From NCBI GenBank assembly GCA_002245135.1, contig NGBS01000609.1, positions 1 to 64,000 of the forward strand: a stretch of DNA of 64,000 nt, in the 5' to 3' direction. This document shows positions 11,472 to 25,652 of the stretch, one piece after another (the first letter of the stretch is position 1; each line of letters begins with the position of its first letter). This stretch comes from Proteromonas lacertae (lineage: Eukaryota > Sar > Bigyra > Opalinata > Proteromonadidae). The notes below the pieces were generated by a model, which made no database searches, had not been told where the DNA came from, and saw nothing but the letters and a program-made list of their open reading frames with translations. The position numbers and the translations under genes were made by a program.

Positions 11472-12075
11472 CTAAATAATTATAATATAAATATATTTTA
11501 TACATTTAGGCATCATATATTGTCGATATTCTCTCTGTTTTATTTTTCTAACACCACTTACATCATTTCCTTCTACTTTTTTACCCTAATTTTTCTACAT
11601 TACATATACTTTGTATACTTTTGTTGAGTCAAAGCCTTCAAATCCCAATAACATCTTCATTTGTTCTTCTGAATCAAGATCTTGCAGTTTAGGATCTTTA
11701 AAATATAGTATATAAAGAAATAATACCATCTAAACTAATTAACTGTTCTTCTTTTGGTTTAACATCTTTCAAAGATTTTGTATCTTCTTTTCTATAATTT
11801 CATAATATTCATGAATTACATACTTCTCTAAATTATTCTTTACTTTCTTATCATTATCATCAGGACTTAATGATCTATTAGATTTTCTTCTGGATCGCTT
11901 TCGTTCCATTTCTCGTATTTCACGTTCATGAGAGTAGGATCTTGACCTAGATCTTGAATGAGAGCGAGGTGACCTAGAACTTGTGTGTTTTCTATAAATA
12001 AAAGGGCAAATAGTACTTATGAGATTTTCTCCTATTTCTACTTCTGCTTCTACTTCGACTTTTTGACCTTCCCAT
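11472..12075 (-). CDS. SNRNP27: U4/U6.U5 tri-snRNP 27 kDa protein (SNRNP27)
   Basis: Exons 12075-12017, 11991-11824, 11791-11727, 11695-11619 and 11585-11472 join in frame (about 160 residues; the human protein is 155). The N-terminus is an RS domain (SRSRSRSRNRRKS, then SRSRSRSYS), and the C-terminus carries the family core MKMLLGFEGFDSTKGKKVEG and YRQYM. The protein is part of the spliceosomal tri-snRNP. One intron ends AAG instead of the usual TAG. The usual glycine/asparagine-containing last residues after YRQYM are missing: the frame ends in an isoleucine run encoded by what could itself be an intron (GTATAAAA...TTTAG), so the 3' end is uncertain. Confidence 0.85.
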
Positions 12076-12238
12076 TTTATAAAAATATATTCGTTTTATA
12101 TGTAAAATTCCCCCCAAATCCCCCAATTAAAATTAATGGTTCGAAAATTCGGCAAAATATATTCATTTATTGAATTAAAAAGGAATATATAAGACAATAT
12201 CATTAATAAACATATTCATTAAATTATTAGCATCTATA

Positions 12239-14327
12239 CTATTCTTTACACTTGTTATAATCATCTGGATTATAATCATAATAGTAATCATTATAATCTC
12301 TTGTAACACTTTTATGTTCAATAATATTTCTACGACAATAACATGGAATACTATTTCTAATGATTAATGAACATTTATCTCTGGGATTATACTTTCTTAT
12401 CACCGGATATTCATTATTCAAAATATCATCTAATTTATTTTCAACTTTGGAATAGAATTTTAATATTATCGCTGGATGTATATGCCATGTATTATCATAT
12501 ACCATATAATCATCAATTACACATGAACATATATCATTTACACATAGTTCATTTGTTACATTTATTATATGATAGTTTGGAATATTTAACATTGGAAAAT
12601 AGTTTATAAATGTTGAGTTTATTCCATTTATTGTATAACATCTTGGTAATTTTCTTGTTATACATTCTCCACATACACAAAAATCTTTATTCTTTCGAGA
12701 CATTGGATGGTTAGTAAATGTTATTATTATATCACTTCTTTTGCTTAATGAATAAACAAATTCTTTATATATTTCTACAAATGTGTCATATGTATTAGCT
12801 AGTACATATGTGTAAAAACTAAATACTGGAATTATAATATGAAAATATGAATTAATTTCTGTAAATTTTCTAACCACAAAATCTGCATTTGCAATAAAGA
12901 TAAATCTTAAAGTCAAATTTCTAACATAAGCATACTTTCTTAGAATCCATAACCATTGAACTGCATATGAATCTCCTATTACTAATACTGATTGTTTTGG
13001 ATTGTAATTCTTTGGATAATATTTACAAAAATCACATATAATATCTCCAAAATATTTAAATAATAAATATTGATCATATATATCAATTTTTGTATAATTA
13101 ATTGGTTTATCAAAATTGTGTAAATGTAATGGAATAACTCTTTCAACATAATCATCTGGTTTTGATATAATTGATAATATATAATCAGATATCTTGTTTT
13201 CTAATGAATTTACTAAGATAGGATTATATTCCAATAATTTATGATGATAATAATCATATTTTATAATAAATATATAAACATTTACAAAAGGTATTAAAAA
13301 CAAAATAGTATTCATCATTAAAAGTTGAATTTGAGATATTCTTAGCTTTTGAATTCTTTTATCATATATTTCATATAACAATATGCTTGAAATAAATATA
13401 ATTAATATTTTTAAATACTTATTATTTGTCGGCAATAATTCAATCAAAGGATAATGAACTAGATACATCACATAAGAACATTTGCCTATGTATTTAATTA
13501 TTCTGTTATTCATAATTATATTCTTCATCTCTTTATGACTGATTATTAATAAACTTATAATTATTATGCAAAATAACATAATCTGATTAACAATTACTTT
13601 TTCAATGTTTGATATAATCAAATCACCAACAAAATGAAATGCAAATAGAGAAATTGAAAACAATAAACATAATACATATTCATTTATGTTGTTTTGATAT
13701 TTGGATAGTTTTAACAATCCACCTATATTTAATTCAAACATACGATAAAATAATGAATAATATACACTAATATCATCATAAATAAACATAATTTTTAAAC
13801 CATAAGTAAATGATAAGAGTATCAACACAGTCATTAAATACACTGATGTTTTCTTCAATATAAACAAAATTATTGGATATATTAAATAATATTGAAACTC
13901 TATTGATAATGACCAATAATTTAATATAGCACTAGGATGTAAATTACTAAAATAATCTTGTTTTATACTTATGAAATACTGATTTGATAAGAATAACGAA
14001 CTATAATAAATATCATTGAAAATAATTGGATTTGTACTATTTTGGTGCATTTTATATATAAGATAAAATAATAAGACTACACAAGAACATGGTAATATTC
14101 TCTTCAAACGACTATTTATGAAATTAAAATATGAATTTATGGACATATCTATATTTGATTGCAGTGATTGCAGTTATGAAATATCCTGATATAAGAAAGA
14201 AAATATCTACTCCCATATAGCCATAATTGAAATATTTGAAATGAAGATGGAATAATAACACAAATAGTATTGAATATCCTCTCAATCCATCAATATGATG
14301 GATATACTTTTTATTTTTGTTTATCAT
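12239..14327 (-). pseudogene. Acyltransferase-3 / SGNH protein with a one-base frameshift
   Basis: The N-terminal piece (14327 to about 14150) has the acyltransferase-3 start HHIDGLRGYSILFVLLFH followed by YMGVDIFFLISGYFIT. The rest, in another frame from about 14146, continues with FNFINSRLKRILP, HPSAILNYWSLSIEFQYYL and SYVMYLVHYPLIEL. A C-terminal SGNH hydrolase-like domain follows with a GDSYAVQW block and a final D...HIHP block. Acyltransferase-3 plus SGNH is the layout of bacterial OafA-type O-acetyltransferases that modify surface glycans. No GT-AG intron fits between the two pieces, and one base separates the frames. Either the gene is broken or the base is a sequence error. It is intronless, in contrast to neighbours, which would fit acquisition by transfer. 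Confidence 0.8.
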
Positions 14328-14537
14328 TGCTGTATATTTCTTTAAAATAAAAAAAAATCAAATTAAAAAACGGATATAATATTGGTAAAGATAATAATGA
14401 AGCTAATGGTGTATTTTATACTGTAAACAGTTCTTAGTAAGTTCTATATTACAATAATTTCATATTAAGACTGTAAATGCATTATTTCATTTAGGCGAGT
14501 AATTTATCTCATCTTTGTTATATTAATAAATTACTAA

Positions 14538-15217
14538 ATGAAATATTCGATTATATATTTACTTCTATTTTTGTTTATCAAATTATCAGTTATGCAATCG
14601 AACATTGTATATAATCCATCCATTATATAACGAAAATATATTAGGGGCTTATAGATTTTTTGACACCTTAGTTAATTATTCAATTATCTGGAATAGAAAC
14701 ATAGATTTGCTTTTATAGATGTTGTGTGAAATATGAACCAATAGTGAATAATTATGCAATTAATACTTGGGAAGATAGATTTTATGATATTTTATTATAT
14801 TTGAAATATGAGGATTTAAACAAAACAAACGAAGGAAATAATCTATATAATGAGTTATCGAAAGATTATAGAATTAAAGTAATTAAGTATGGAAATTATA
14901 AGTTGAATGAGTTGTTTAAATATTCAAATCAATCAAAATTTGTTTTATATTTCTCATTTTATGATATAAATCCTTCTGCATTAATGGAAATACAAAATAT
15001 GGGAGTGTTTGTAATAACATTTCAAAATGAATTAATTGATAAAAATAATGGTATTTTTCTTCCAGAATTGGAGTATAATATTACAGAAGCAGTGAAGAAA
15101 ATAGGGATAATAACTCAGAGCAAATATGATAGTGTATATTTAGCTAACTATAACAGAAAGAAACATGATTGCATTAATTCGTTCAAAATGTTTTTAGATC
15201 AAGTAAATGTAAACTAA
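14538..15217 (+). CDS. Secretory-route protein, possibly glycosyltransferase-like
   Basis: I propose two exons, 14538-14606 and 14705-15217, joined by a 98-base intron, giving 193 residues. The first exon encodes a signal-peptide or anchor segment (YSIIYLLLFLFIKLSV). The second is an undisturbed frame containing NPSALMEIQNMGVFVITFQN, which resembles the C-terminal lobe of GT-B glycosyltransferases, where an acidic residue and a glycine precede a conserved hydrophobic strand. The similarity is weak and the protein is short for a whole enzyme, so it may be a fragment. The upstream exon and intron are less sure than the second exon. It faces the acyltransferase gene head to head. Confidence 0.45.
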
Positions 15218-15440
15218 ATTTTCAGAGTATTCAATTGTATTTTAATAGAATATTTATATATCTCATCCTATTTTAAATATTAGAATAAATACATGTTTTT
15301 AATAGGAATATAGCAATTATGCAATATTATCGTTTTTATGTTATTTACTATGCGTGTGTGTAGGTGGTGGTAAAAAAAACATATTCTATTCAAATTAATG
15401 TAATTTAGTCAAAATGATATATAAATATATCAATTACTGT

Positions 15441-16160
15441 TTATCTCAACTGCTTTGAAAAATATTTATTAATTATATAATCCCTCTTCTTCTTTAGTGA
15501 ACAATACATACAATAACAACCATTCTCATAAGAAAATCTACATTTTGATCTGTCACATAAGCATCTATAGCAATGTGTTGGTATCTCTGGAGTAATATCC
15601 CAATCTCTTAACATTATACTGATTGGGATATTTAGAGAGCACCAAAAACAAATATATGGTTTGTTTTGAATAGTTGGTTTTGTATCCTCACTATATATAA
15701 ATAAATAGTTCTTGTCAAATTCATTATTACATTTATAACATGTCTCTTTTTTGCCATAATTCTTCATGCCTCTCAAAGCTCCTTTTGATTTTAATATATT
15801 TTCTCTTCTTTTTTTCGAATTATATCTTCTCTTGTAAATTAAACAACCATTCTTCTTTTTACTTACTTTATTCAGTTTTGATTTATTTTTTTTAACTTTT
15901 ACAGGTTGTAGATTTGGAACTGTTACTCTAAAGCTATGGCTTTGATCCAAACGTGAATTAGATTCACATAATTGGCTATTAAGTGCGTTTAATCCTTTCA
16001 GTTCATCTAATTGATTATTGTTTTCAAGTATATGTTGTTGCTCTTCTTCAGTTGGCTGATTATTAATTAATCTATTTGTAATTTCTTCAACTACAAAGTC
16101 TAAAGAGTTTTTACTAGGTATAATATCATCTAATAGTTCTAATATATCTGGCTTTGACAT
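15441..16160 (-). CDS. Unknown protein with cysteine-rich C-terminal half
   Basis: A single uninterrupted frame of 239 residues. The N-terminal third is acidic and asparagine/glutamine-rich. A lysine/arginine-rich centre (KVKKNKSKLNKVSKKKNG) could direct it to the nucleus. The C-terminal half has paired cysteines that look like two or three zinc sites: ETCYKCNNEF, YICFWCSL, THCYRCLCDRSKCRF, NGCYCMYCSLKKKR. I do not recognise the family. The cysteine spacing argues for a zinc-stabilised fold, perhaps binding nucleic acid. No introns are needed. Confidence 0.55.
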   Translation of the reverse strand: MSKPDILELLDDIIPSKNSLDFVVEEITNRLINNQPTEEEQQHILENNNQLDELKGLNALNSQLCESNSRLDQSHSFRVTVPNLQPVKVKKNKSKLNKVSKKKNGCLIYKRRYNSKKRRENILKSKGALRGMKNYGKKETCYKCNNEFDKNYLFIYSEDTKPTIQNKPYICFWCSLNIPISIMLRDWDITPEIPTHCYRCLCDRSKCRFSYENGCYCMYCSLKKKRDYIINKYFSKQLR

Positions 16161-16621
16161 TTATAAGGGAATTTTAACCAATAAATATGTGGTTTTTAAA
16201 AAGTTCGCTTTTATTCATTCTATTTTTTTATCATCTAAATGTACATTAATTTAAAAGGTTTTGAAGTAATAGAATCTACTGATATATATATATTTCTATC
16301 TCTACAAGACTAGCTATTTTCATTGCTCCTTCAAGATATGATATTACCATTATCCCCATCCTAATTCATAGTAATATAGTAATCGAATATAATAACAAGG
16401 TAACTAACCACTGTAAGGGAGTATCAAGATATTCCTATTAATCTTTAAAAACTATATATAATTGTGTATATTTGATAATTGTTATTTTTATAAATGCTTA
16501 ACAAATGTTAATAGGATTAAAAATGATAGAATAAGTAATACATCGATACAATGTATTATCCTGTATTATCTATAAATCCCTATATACAAAGAATTATAAC
16601 AATAAAATAATAATAAAATTC
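16161..16621. other. Intergenic stretch without a recognised gene
   Basis: These 461 AT-rich bases lie between the start of the cysteine-rich gene and the end of the VPS13 gene. I see no open frame of note, no RNA gene and no repeat beyond short TA runs. It probably holds the promoter of the cysteine-rich gene and the 3' flank of VPS13. Confidence 0.5.
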
Positions 16622-19600
16622 TTAATTCTGATTTTGGTTCAAAATCCATTGGTATAACATAGTTGTCTTTTCATCATCGAGTATATAATCGTATTTCTGT
16701 AAATACTGCAATATTGAGACAATCAAAGGAATATTATGAGAGGATGAAAATGAAATAATAAAATGGTTTTCAAATTTCAACCTATTCTCAGGCAATACTT
16801 CATATCTTGAATTTAACGGAATTGTTGTTATTAATTCATTCAATTTCTCTACAATATATACATTAAATATATATATATATATACTATTAGCAAGACAAAT
16901 GAACCTAGAAAATATTCCAAATAACCTTTGATTTGTAGATTCAACACAATATAATAACTTCAATTCATTTCCATATTTCTTTACTGTATCTTCTAATAAA
17001 TTATATAATAAACATTCATTATCACTATATTCATATATTCTATTCTTATCAATTATTCTTTTGTATCTACAACTCTTATAATCATCTTCTGAGCCGAAAT
17101 AAGTAGTATTTACTGTTGAGACAATATTATTCACTTTATTTAATCCCTATTCATAATAAATAATAAATAATAAATAATAAATATATGATATTATATACTT
17201 CAACAATTCTATCTTTACTAATTATTGATTTTATTCCTCCTAATATTCCACTGTTTTTATCATCACTATTTCCTCCTCTTCTTTTTCCATGCTTCTTTTC
17301 ATAATATGATGGTGGAGGAGGTGGAGGAATGTTCAAAGATGATTGATTTCTTGATCTTGTTATTGAATTATTAATAGCTGAACTTAAACCATCTGTAAAT
17401 ACATCCACTGAATTCAATAATCCTTTTGCAGTAGAATGTAATAGTTTACCTGCACCTCTTGTTATACTTGTAGTTTTACCTATGAAAGATTTGTCTTTAA
17501 AATCATCTAATTCAGATCTAAAGTCTTGTACACCTTCTCCTATACTTTCTATTAAACTAACTGGATTTCCAATTAACGATAAACTTCCACCTAAACGGAG
17601 TAAACTCTTCATAACTGCGTGTAAGTAATATTTCTGTAAAGTTTTGTATATGTGAACACTTGTACAATATAAGTTTCTATTATCATAGGCTGTGAATGAT
17701 AATGAGCTTGATTTTATGTTTCCTAATAATGAACCACCAAATGATAAGAAGGATAAATATTTCCCCCAAAATGGTTCTTTTTTCAATAATAATTCAATAT
17801 TTGCATTTCCAATTGAACATGAGAATATTGTTTTGATTTCTTCAATCCTGAACACTTCAACAAACACATAAGCAATATCAAATGCTAGTGGATCAAGTAT
17901 AACATGCCTATTTATGCAAATAATAATAATAGTAATAATAATAATTAATACGGATCACTATATATAAGTAATTTATGGAATGAATCTTCTTCTATCATAT
18001 CGATGATATTTAAACTTTTGATATATTCAATGATATAAACAATGAATTCCCAGTTTATATTGACAATAATAGGCTATTTATACAATATAGTAATAATAAT
18101 AATATATACATTTATATTGACAAGAATCTTCTTAAACTTATTATTATTCAAATAAGAACAAATCAACTTAAAGAATGGTTCTTTAAATTTCATATTCTTA
18201 TGCAATAGCATAGGATATAATTTATTATCCCGTCGATTATCAGCAATTTCAATCGTATCAATTTCAGATTCAATTGTCAAAGTATTAGATTGAATTGTAT
18301 GTAATTTGAAGTTAGTAACCAAAATAGAAGCAACTTCTTGTGGTAAATTATCAATAAATGAAACACATATTTTTGGGATATTTATAGCTATATTTCTATC
18401 TTGAATATTTGGCTCACAATTTGTCTTAAAGAAATTTGTTTTTAGTAATTTCTGACTATTTCTTATAATACTTGAATAGATTGTTATTTGATAAATTGCT
18501 TGTAATTGTTTCATTTCAATTAATCCTTTTTCTTTATTTTCACATTTTATAAGTCTATAATATAACTGTACTGGTATTAATTGACAGTTATTTTGATCTG
18601 ATGTTAAATTTGGATTTAAATTGACTGTAAGTATTGAATTACTACTCTTTACATTGATTAAACCACTTAATACCTCTTTTCCATCTTTATTTTCAAAGAC
18701 TATTTTCATTTCATCATCATTACAATCTTCAATATAAATAATAGAGAAATAGAATAATCCGCTTTCATCAGATTTTATTTCATAAATATTCTCTTTGTTT
18801 ATTATTCTACATGTCAAATAATCATTACATAAAAATCCTTTGATTTGCAATAAATCAATAATTATATTCTTATATTCATTATTTCTACTTGAATAATCAT
18901 GAATATCTCTCGTCTTAAACTCATTTTTAATAATGAATATTTGTTTAGTGTAATTATCAATCACATTTTTTAATACTTTATTATCATGACTGTATTCTAA
19001 TGGTTCAATAAATATAGTTTGTAAATTCAATTGTATATCAGTTCTAATACGAATTGGATTTTTACCGCTATCATTATTATTTGTTGGAATATATTCATAT
19101 TGCTGTTTATTAATATCATATTTATAATGATATATAACATTACTACATATCTTTATCTTTTCATCCAATTCTATATTTATTGGATATAAGTAAATATCGA
19201 ATAAAATAGTGGATGAACTGAAGAAAGTGTAATGTTTTTGTTGATATGGGAATAGTAATTGACCTGGATCAAAACTTGGAGGTTTTATGTTATTCTCAAC
19301 AATATAAACATAATAATTGGGTAATAGATTATGAATAATTGTAGAAGAATCAACTTTACTACAAATATTCACATCTAAAACATTTGTACCAATCTTAGCA
19401 TAATATGTCAATCTACAATACATTTTGGATTTACTTTCATTATTATATAATCTTATAACTCTACTGATTTCAGGATGATTCAAATAATTGGATTTATAAC
19501 TATCACCACCATTCTTTACAGTTAATGAATTATGAATATTTTGTTTATAATATTGAAAACAATGATGTGCTTCAATCGCAGAAATGCTTTTTTCAGTGGA

Positions 19601-22600
19601 TATTTCAATAGGAATTGAGTTATTGTTGAAAACAGCATAATATGATTGAATAGAGATGATATAAGTAGAAGAATAAATACCTGGTCCTTTTCTACAGGAT
19701 AGCAAAACATCAAAATATTCTTTTCTTTTACTACGAAGTGTATATTTTTGAACAGAATTTTTAATATCTTTGATTTCCAATGGTTTTATATCTTTTAAGT
19801 CAATATTTTCATCTAATGTTAATGACAATAATTGATTCGATGTTTTAGGTAAATAATCACATAAACAAAGATTATTCTTATTGTTTAGCAAATGTCTCTT
19901 TTCTGGAAATTCATATTCATTTCTAGAATATACTTCAATATCATGAGATTCTAATTTAAAAACAGATTTCTTTTCAGAATGTTTAAAGACAATTGAATAT
20001 ATATCCAAACCACTATGATTCAATAATAACACTGGTGTGGTGATCTTTAGAAAAGGTGAATTAGAGAACAGCTTTTTTGACCATTTCAATCGTAATATGA
20101 AATTATTTCTTAATTTTGAACTATATAATTCACATATTCCATTCTTCTTTAAGAATTTAGTTGATACTTTTGATTCTTCAGTGAATAGTGAATAATCAGC
20201 AACTAATTCAGGACAACTTATACTCACTTGATAAGCAGCAGATGAGAATGATTTCAAATATAAAAGAGGTATTTTCTGTTCAGGTAAAATAATAATTTGA
20301 GTGATGATTTCTCTTGTTTTTGGATGTGCAATTCTTACATTCAACGGATATATAAATCCATTTTCAATACATATAATTGGTGATAATATGATTTTATACA
20401 ATACAAAACCACCTGTACAAGTTGTTCTATTCACTTCTATTGCAACATATCTTTGTGATGTAATTTCTGAATAATCTTCTTCTATAAAACTACTAATTAA
20501 ACTTAATTCATTCGGATGAATAATCACTTGATGATTCATTTCTTTCATTACTATTCTTTCTACCTGTTGTTGTATTAGTTGTAGCTGTTCCTGGAATTAA
20601 TAATTCTTCATAAGTCTCTGCTTTATTTCCTTTAATATGATAGTGATCAAATAATCCAATATAAGAAGCAATTGGTCTACGGAAATATCCATTTTCTAAT
20701 TCAAATTTAGCTGTATTATTCTTCGTATATAAGACAGGCATACCACATGAATGTAATGGTTCAATATTTGTTTCAATTGTTACAGTTTTCTTACCATAAA
20801 CACTACAAGTCACTTTTACTGGCTTTGTAAAATGATTTACAATAACATATTGACTAGTTAGGGTTAAGACTTTTCCATCTGGAAATGTATCGATAGATGC
20901 AAATATTGTTAAATGTTGATTTCCATACTTTAATGAATGTGAAGATGGTTGATTATCGTCTAATCCTATATATACATTTCTATTACCCATTATTCCACTT
21001 CTTTCTATTTCTTCTTTCTCTTTTTCTTCATGCTTCTTTATTATCACTTCTATAGGTAAATAACAACTTTCTATTATTGTAATAATTAGATTCAATTGAT
21101 TGAGATGGATAAGATAAACAGGGAATTGTGATTAATTGCCTTTCATTTATCAATTGCCAATCGTATGATGGATAATATGAATATTTTATTATATCAGAAA
21201 GTGGATTGAGATTATATGGAGGTTTTATAATGGAAGTTGAAATTGGTTTTTCTTTTGTTTCAAGTAATGGAATTATATTCTTTATAATGACACTTGTATC
21301 TTGAAAATCGAATATTTTTATATCAATTAATATTATTTCATCCTTTTTTCTATCTTTTTCTTCTTCTTCCTTTTTTCCCTTTTCTTCTATATCTCTTCTA
21401 CCATTTTCTATACAATGGAAATGTATTATATCATCCTCCCAATCTATATTATTAATTTCATACTCTTCAATTTCATTCAACATATAATTAGTGATAATCA
21501 ATCTATACTCATCAATAGTATATGTTATAATATAACTATAATCATTTCTATTGATTATTCCCCTTGAAGTATATACTTTCTTAGATATTCTAGATTCAGG
21601 TAAAAATCGAATTTCCTTCTGGAAATCATGTAAAATTCCATTCATTTCAGATAATGAACAATAAAGAGGAATATTCAATTGATTATCAACATGAATAAAC
21701 ATGTTTGGCTCAATATTATAATAACTATATTTATAATTCTTCTCCTTATCTTGAGTCAAAGAATGAATCAATGAGTTTGTTATATTTATATTGATTTTAT
21801 CAGTGATATTAAACACCACATCTAATTGATAATGTATTCGCTAAACTTTCAATATTACAATGACCAGAAAGTGGTGTTTTATCCACAAATGGTTCATATA
21901 TATTTTGGTTAGTGTTATAATAATAACAAGCAATAGAACAAAATATATTCAATGATCTTGATTGAATCATTGATAAAACAACTTCATTAATTGATATACA
22001 TACTGGAATATGAAGTGTTGGATAATATTGAATTACTATTCCAGGAGTGGTAAGTGTTAAAGACACTATAACATTACTATATCTATTAATAATTGGAATA
22101 AACTGATTGAATGTAGGTATTCCTGGAGTATTTAATGTTGGATTGGCATTATGATTATTATTAGAATCATTATTATTATTACTATTATTGTTAGATTTAT
22201 CGTATTTCGTTTCTATTGGAATTGTCATTGAATTTGATCTATTATATGTTTTAGGAGATGTTAATGGTGAAGCTAATTCAGGATTATTTGCATTTTTATT
22301 ATTATGTTTCTTTTTAGATGAATATCTTTGCTGCCATACATCATCTGGTATATATTCATGAATTAATTTCTTTAATATTGATAAATCATATTCGTTGATT
22401 AATATATCCAATTTATCACTACCTTCAAATGTTATATCGAAATGAGTTGAATCTGTTAATTCACTAGTTAGATAAAAGCCACATGGTTTTACTATATATT
22501 CAAATGAATTGTTATTATTATGGTGATGAGCAAATATTCTTCTACAATCCAATAAGAACAGTTCAATATATATTTTATTACTAAGTTTGGGATGGATTGT

Positions 22601-24032
22601 CATATTAGAACTACTGGTTAGTTTTATATCTAATGAATAACTACTTGCTGGGATAAGAATTGTTAACGATTCTAACTTATAATTAACATTAATTGTTTGA
22701 AAAGTTATAGCTTTTTTACTTTTCAATTTTTCTCTTTTTCTTCTTTGATAATTATTCACAAAATTGTATATTATCTCAACATTCCTATGATATTGGTAAT
22801 AAAATATTTCTGGATATGGCTTTGGAGTGAATATAATATTATTTATCCTTGCATCAACACTTAGAGTATTTTGAAGTGACTTGATAATTAACATTTTGAA
22901 GAATAAACTAAAATTATCTTTCTCACTACCAATGGTCAATATTTTGTCTTGATTATTTGCTAATAGACTGATATAACCTAATTGTAGTTGAGTGTAATAA
23001 GCAATATTGTTATTGTTATATCTACCACTAATACTATTACAATATACAATAAATAAACAATTATTCTGATATATTAATGAATTACTTGGAACTAAAGATT
23101 GAATAACAAAGTCTTTATTGAATAATGATAAATTGAGTGAAGATATTGTTAATTGATTTTCACTATCAATATGTAGATTTTTAATTGCTTTATCATATAA
23201 TATTTTCATATTTGCTTCATAGATTAATGAATAAGAATATAGTACAATTGGTAAATATGTTCCATTTTGAGTATTCTGTAATAATTCTGGAATAGATATA
23301 ACTATAGAAGATGAAGTAACTTCTAATTGCAATTGATTGTATGATTTCTTATATATTTTCATTTCTTTATGATCTTCACGTAAGTGTAAATAGATTTGTG
23401 ATAATAAAGTGTTGGTTAAACCATAGATGGGAGATGGAAAAACGAAATAATTGTATAAGAAAATATAATCATCAAATAATATTGATAGAGTTAATCCTCC
23501 AATACTATTAATATATATATATATATATATTATATACTTTACTTTAACACTATGAGCTGTACTGTCATTATTAGGATTGTCCTGATGTATGAATATAAAT
23601 GGAGTTTTGATCTTTTCATTATTATTATTATTATTTTGACCTGTTAGTATCATTTGATTACTTGAATTTTGTAATGAAATATCAAATAATCTTCCCCAAG
23701 TCTCTTGTGTTGATTGTTTATGATTGGCATAATATGAAATGTGATGTAAAGTTAATTGAAATGGATTATCACTTACTATAATATAATAATAATAATATAT
23801 ACGATTATCTTTATATAATTTAACATTTACACTTGGACAATATATATAAATTGATCTTTGAATGTCATTCTCTAAACATATTTCCCAATAACTTTTAGTA
23901 TTTAATGATGATTCATAGGATTCGTATAATTCTTTTTTCATTTCTTCAGACCAATGCCATTCTTCTTTTTCTTCGTTATTTTGTTGAGATGAACTTCCAA
24001 TAAACCAAGACCAAAGTGATACATTATTCTAA

Positions 24033-24076
<44 letters not shown>

Positions 24077-25652
24077 TTGAGGTCTATGTGATTGTTCAAT
24101 TTCAATTTCTTTTAATGCAATTTTTCCTATACACTAAAATCTCTTTTGATTCAAAATCATTTTCCAAATCTATCATTTGCAATTCTTCTAGTTTTGTCAA
24201 TGGATTTAACCATTCTACATTCTGTTTTCGTTTGTATAATGAAATATAATGATTTCTCTTTTCTTTATGTTCAATATAATTAATATTCTTAATCTTGGAT
24301 TTACAAGTCCTTATTTCTCTTATAACACTTTTTACAGCAAATTTCCACCATAAATGAGGTTACAAAACAAAACATTTAAATTAAAAAAAGCTTAGATAAA
24401 ATATAAAAAAGATATATTCTCTATAATACTAACATTTGGATGAAATAACACATACTTTTCTTTATGAATCAAATTACTTACATATAAAATACAATTCTGT
24501 ATTGAATTATAGACTGGTTGGCATATATATATTTCAATAGGAGATATATGATAAATCATTGTAATTGGCTGTAATATTCTATCTCTTATTATTATATACA
24601 ACTCAATTATTTCTATCGCTCTTTTTCTATCATATTCTTTATCTTTTTCATCAAATATTTTCATAAATTTTTGTTTGATTTGACTTGATGTCAGTGTTAT
24701 TACATTCTCAGGAATTGAAATGAGTGTTTAGTATATCGAATACAATTGTTTCTGTCATATTTGGCTGAATTATTCCTAATTCATATTGAATTGATGATAA
24801 TATGGTTTTGATAGTATGTTTTCGCAATTCTCTTTCATTATTATTCACCTTTATTAAACCATCGGCATGAATTGGACTAATTATTGGATATTGAATAGTC
24901 TTGGAAGGATTTGAATAAGACCTATTTATATAGAGAATAAATTAATTCAATTTATACACTTCAATATCAGAGACTTGAATTGACTTTATAAATTCATTGG
25001 GATTAGTTGATGGCTCATTATCAAGGGATAAAATTACTCAAAATACCACTGACAACATATGGATTTGAAGGATTTGAACTAAGTATGTATAATAACACAT
25101 TATTATATACTAATTATCTTCAAAATTAATAACAAAACTATGAACTGATATAGATAGGTTGTGTAACAAGTTAGTAAGAAAGGAACTCCAAAATGAACTC
25201 ATTTCTACTTCTTTTGAGGATTTGTAATACTGTTTCTCGTAACTTTCCATCGCTTCTAACTTGCTTCGTTTTAATTTTTGGTCTATATCTTCTTCACTAA
25301 CAAAATTATATGAAAAATGATCTTCCACAGACAATGTCAGTTCAATTTTGTCAATTTCTATACTAATACTCTGACTGCTAAAAATTCCCCAACTTATCTA
25401 TTTATATAACTCACTCTATATACTAGAACTTTCAGATTCTTTATTATTCCATATTTCACTTTAAAGGGAACATTCAGATCATCAAATAACGATTTTTTGA
25501 TTGTCTATTTAACATATACATGCAAAGTATACTAAACTAGGTAAATTAAGCTCTCCTGACAATATAGAAAATCTTAACTCTTCCTGTGTGATATTCTCAC
25601 ACAGAAACGATAGGAGAGATGATAGTTTAACACTTATATACTCTTCAAACAT
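16622..25652 (-). CDS. VPS13: VPS13-family bridge-like lipid-transfer protein
   Basis: A 9 kb gene on the minus strand built from many exons. The start at 25652 (MFEEYISVKLSSLLSFL) matches the chorein N-terminus, and the next exons give LNVPFKVKYGIIKNLKISWG, the typical second chorein stretch. The body is the long repetitive hydrophobic-groove region. The region at about 18.1-20.5 kb corresponds to the VAB/SHR-binding part, and at about 17.2-17.9 kb to the VPS13 C-terminal domain (GNPVSLIESIGEGVQDF). The end is joined through a 52-base intron (DRIVE|GLNKVN) to the final exon ending at 16622. VPS13 proteins transfer bulk lipid between organelles at contact sites. Introns I checked (for example 25652-25330, 18074-17870, 17151-17134) keep frame. 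Internal exon borders were not all resolved. Confidence 0.9.

Noticed and set aside
24035-24074. Long AT dinucleotide run as a promoter or origin
   Set aside because: It lies inside a VPS13 intron region, and similar TA runs occur in many introns (for example 58450-58490); it is simple sequence, not a specific signal.
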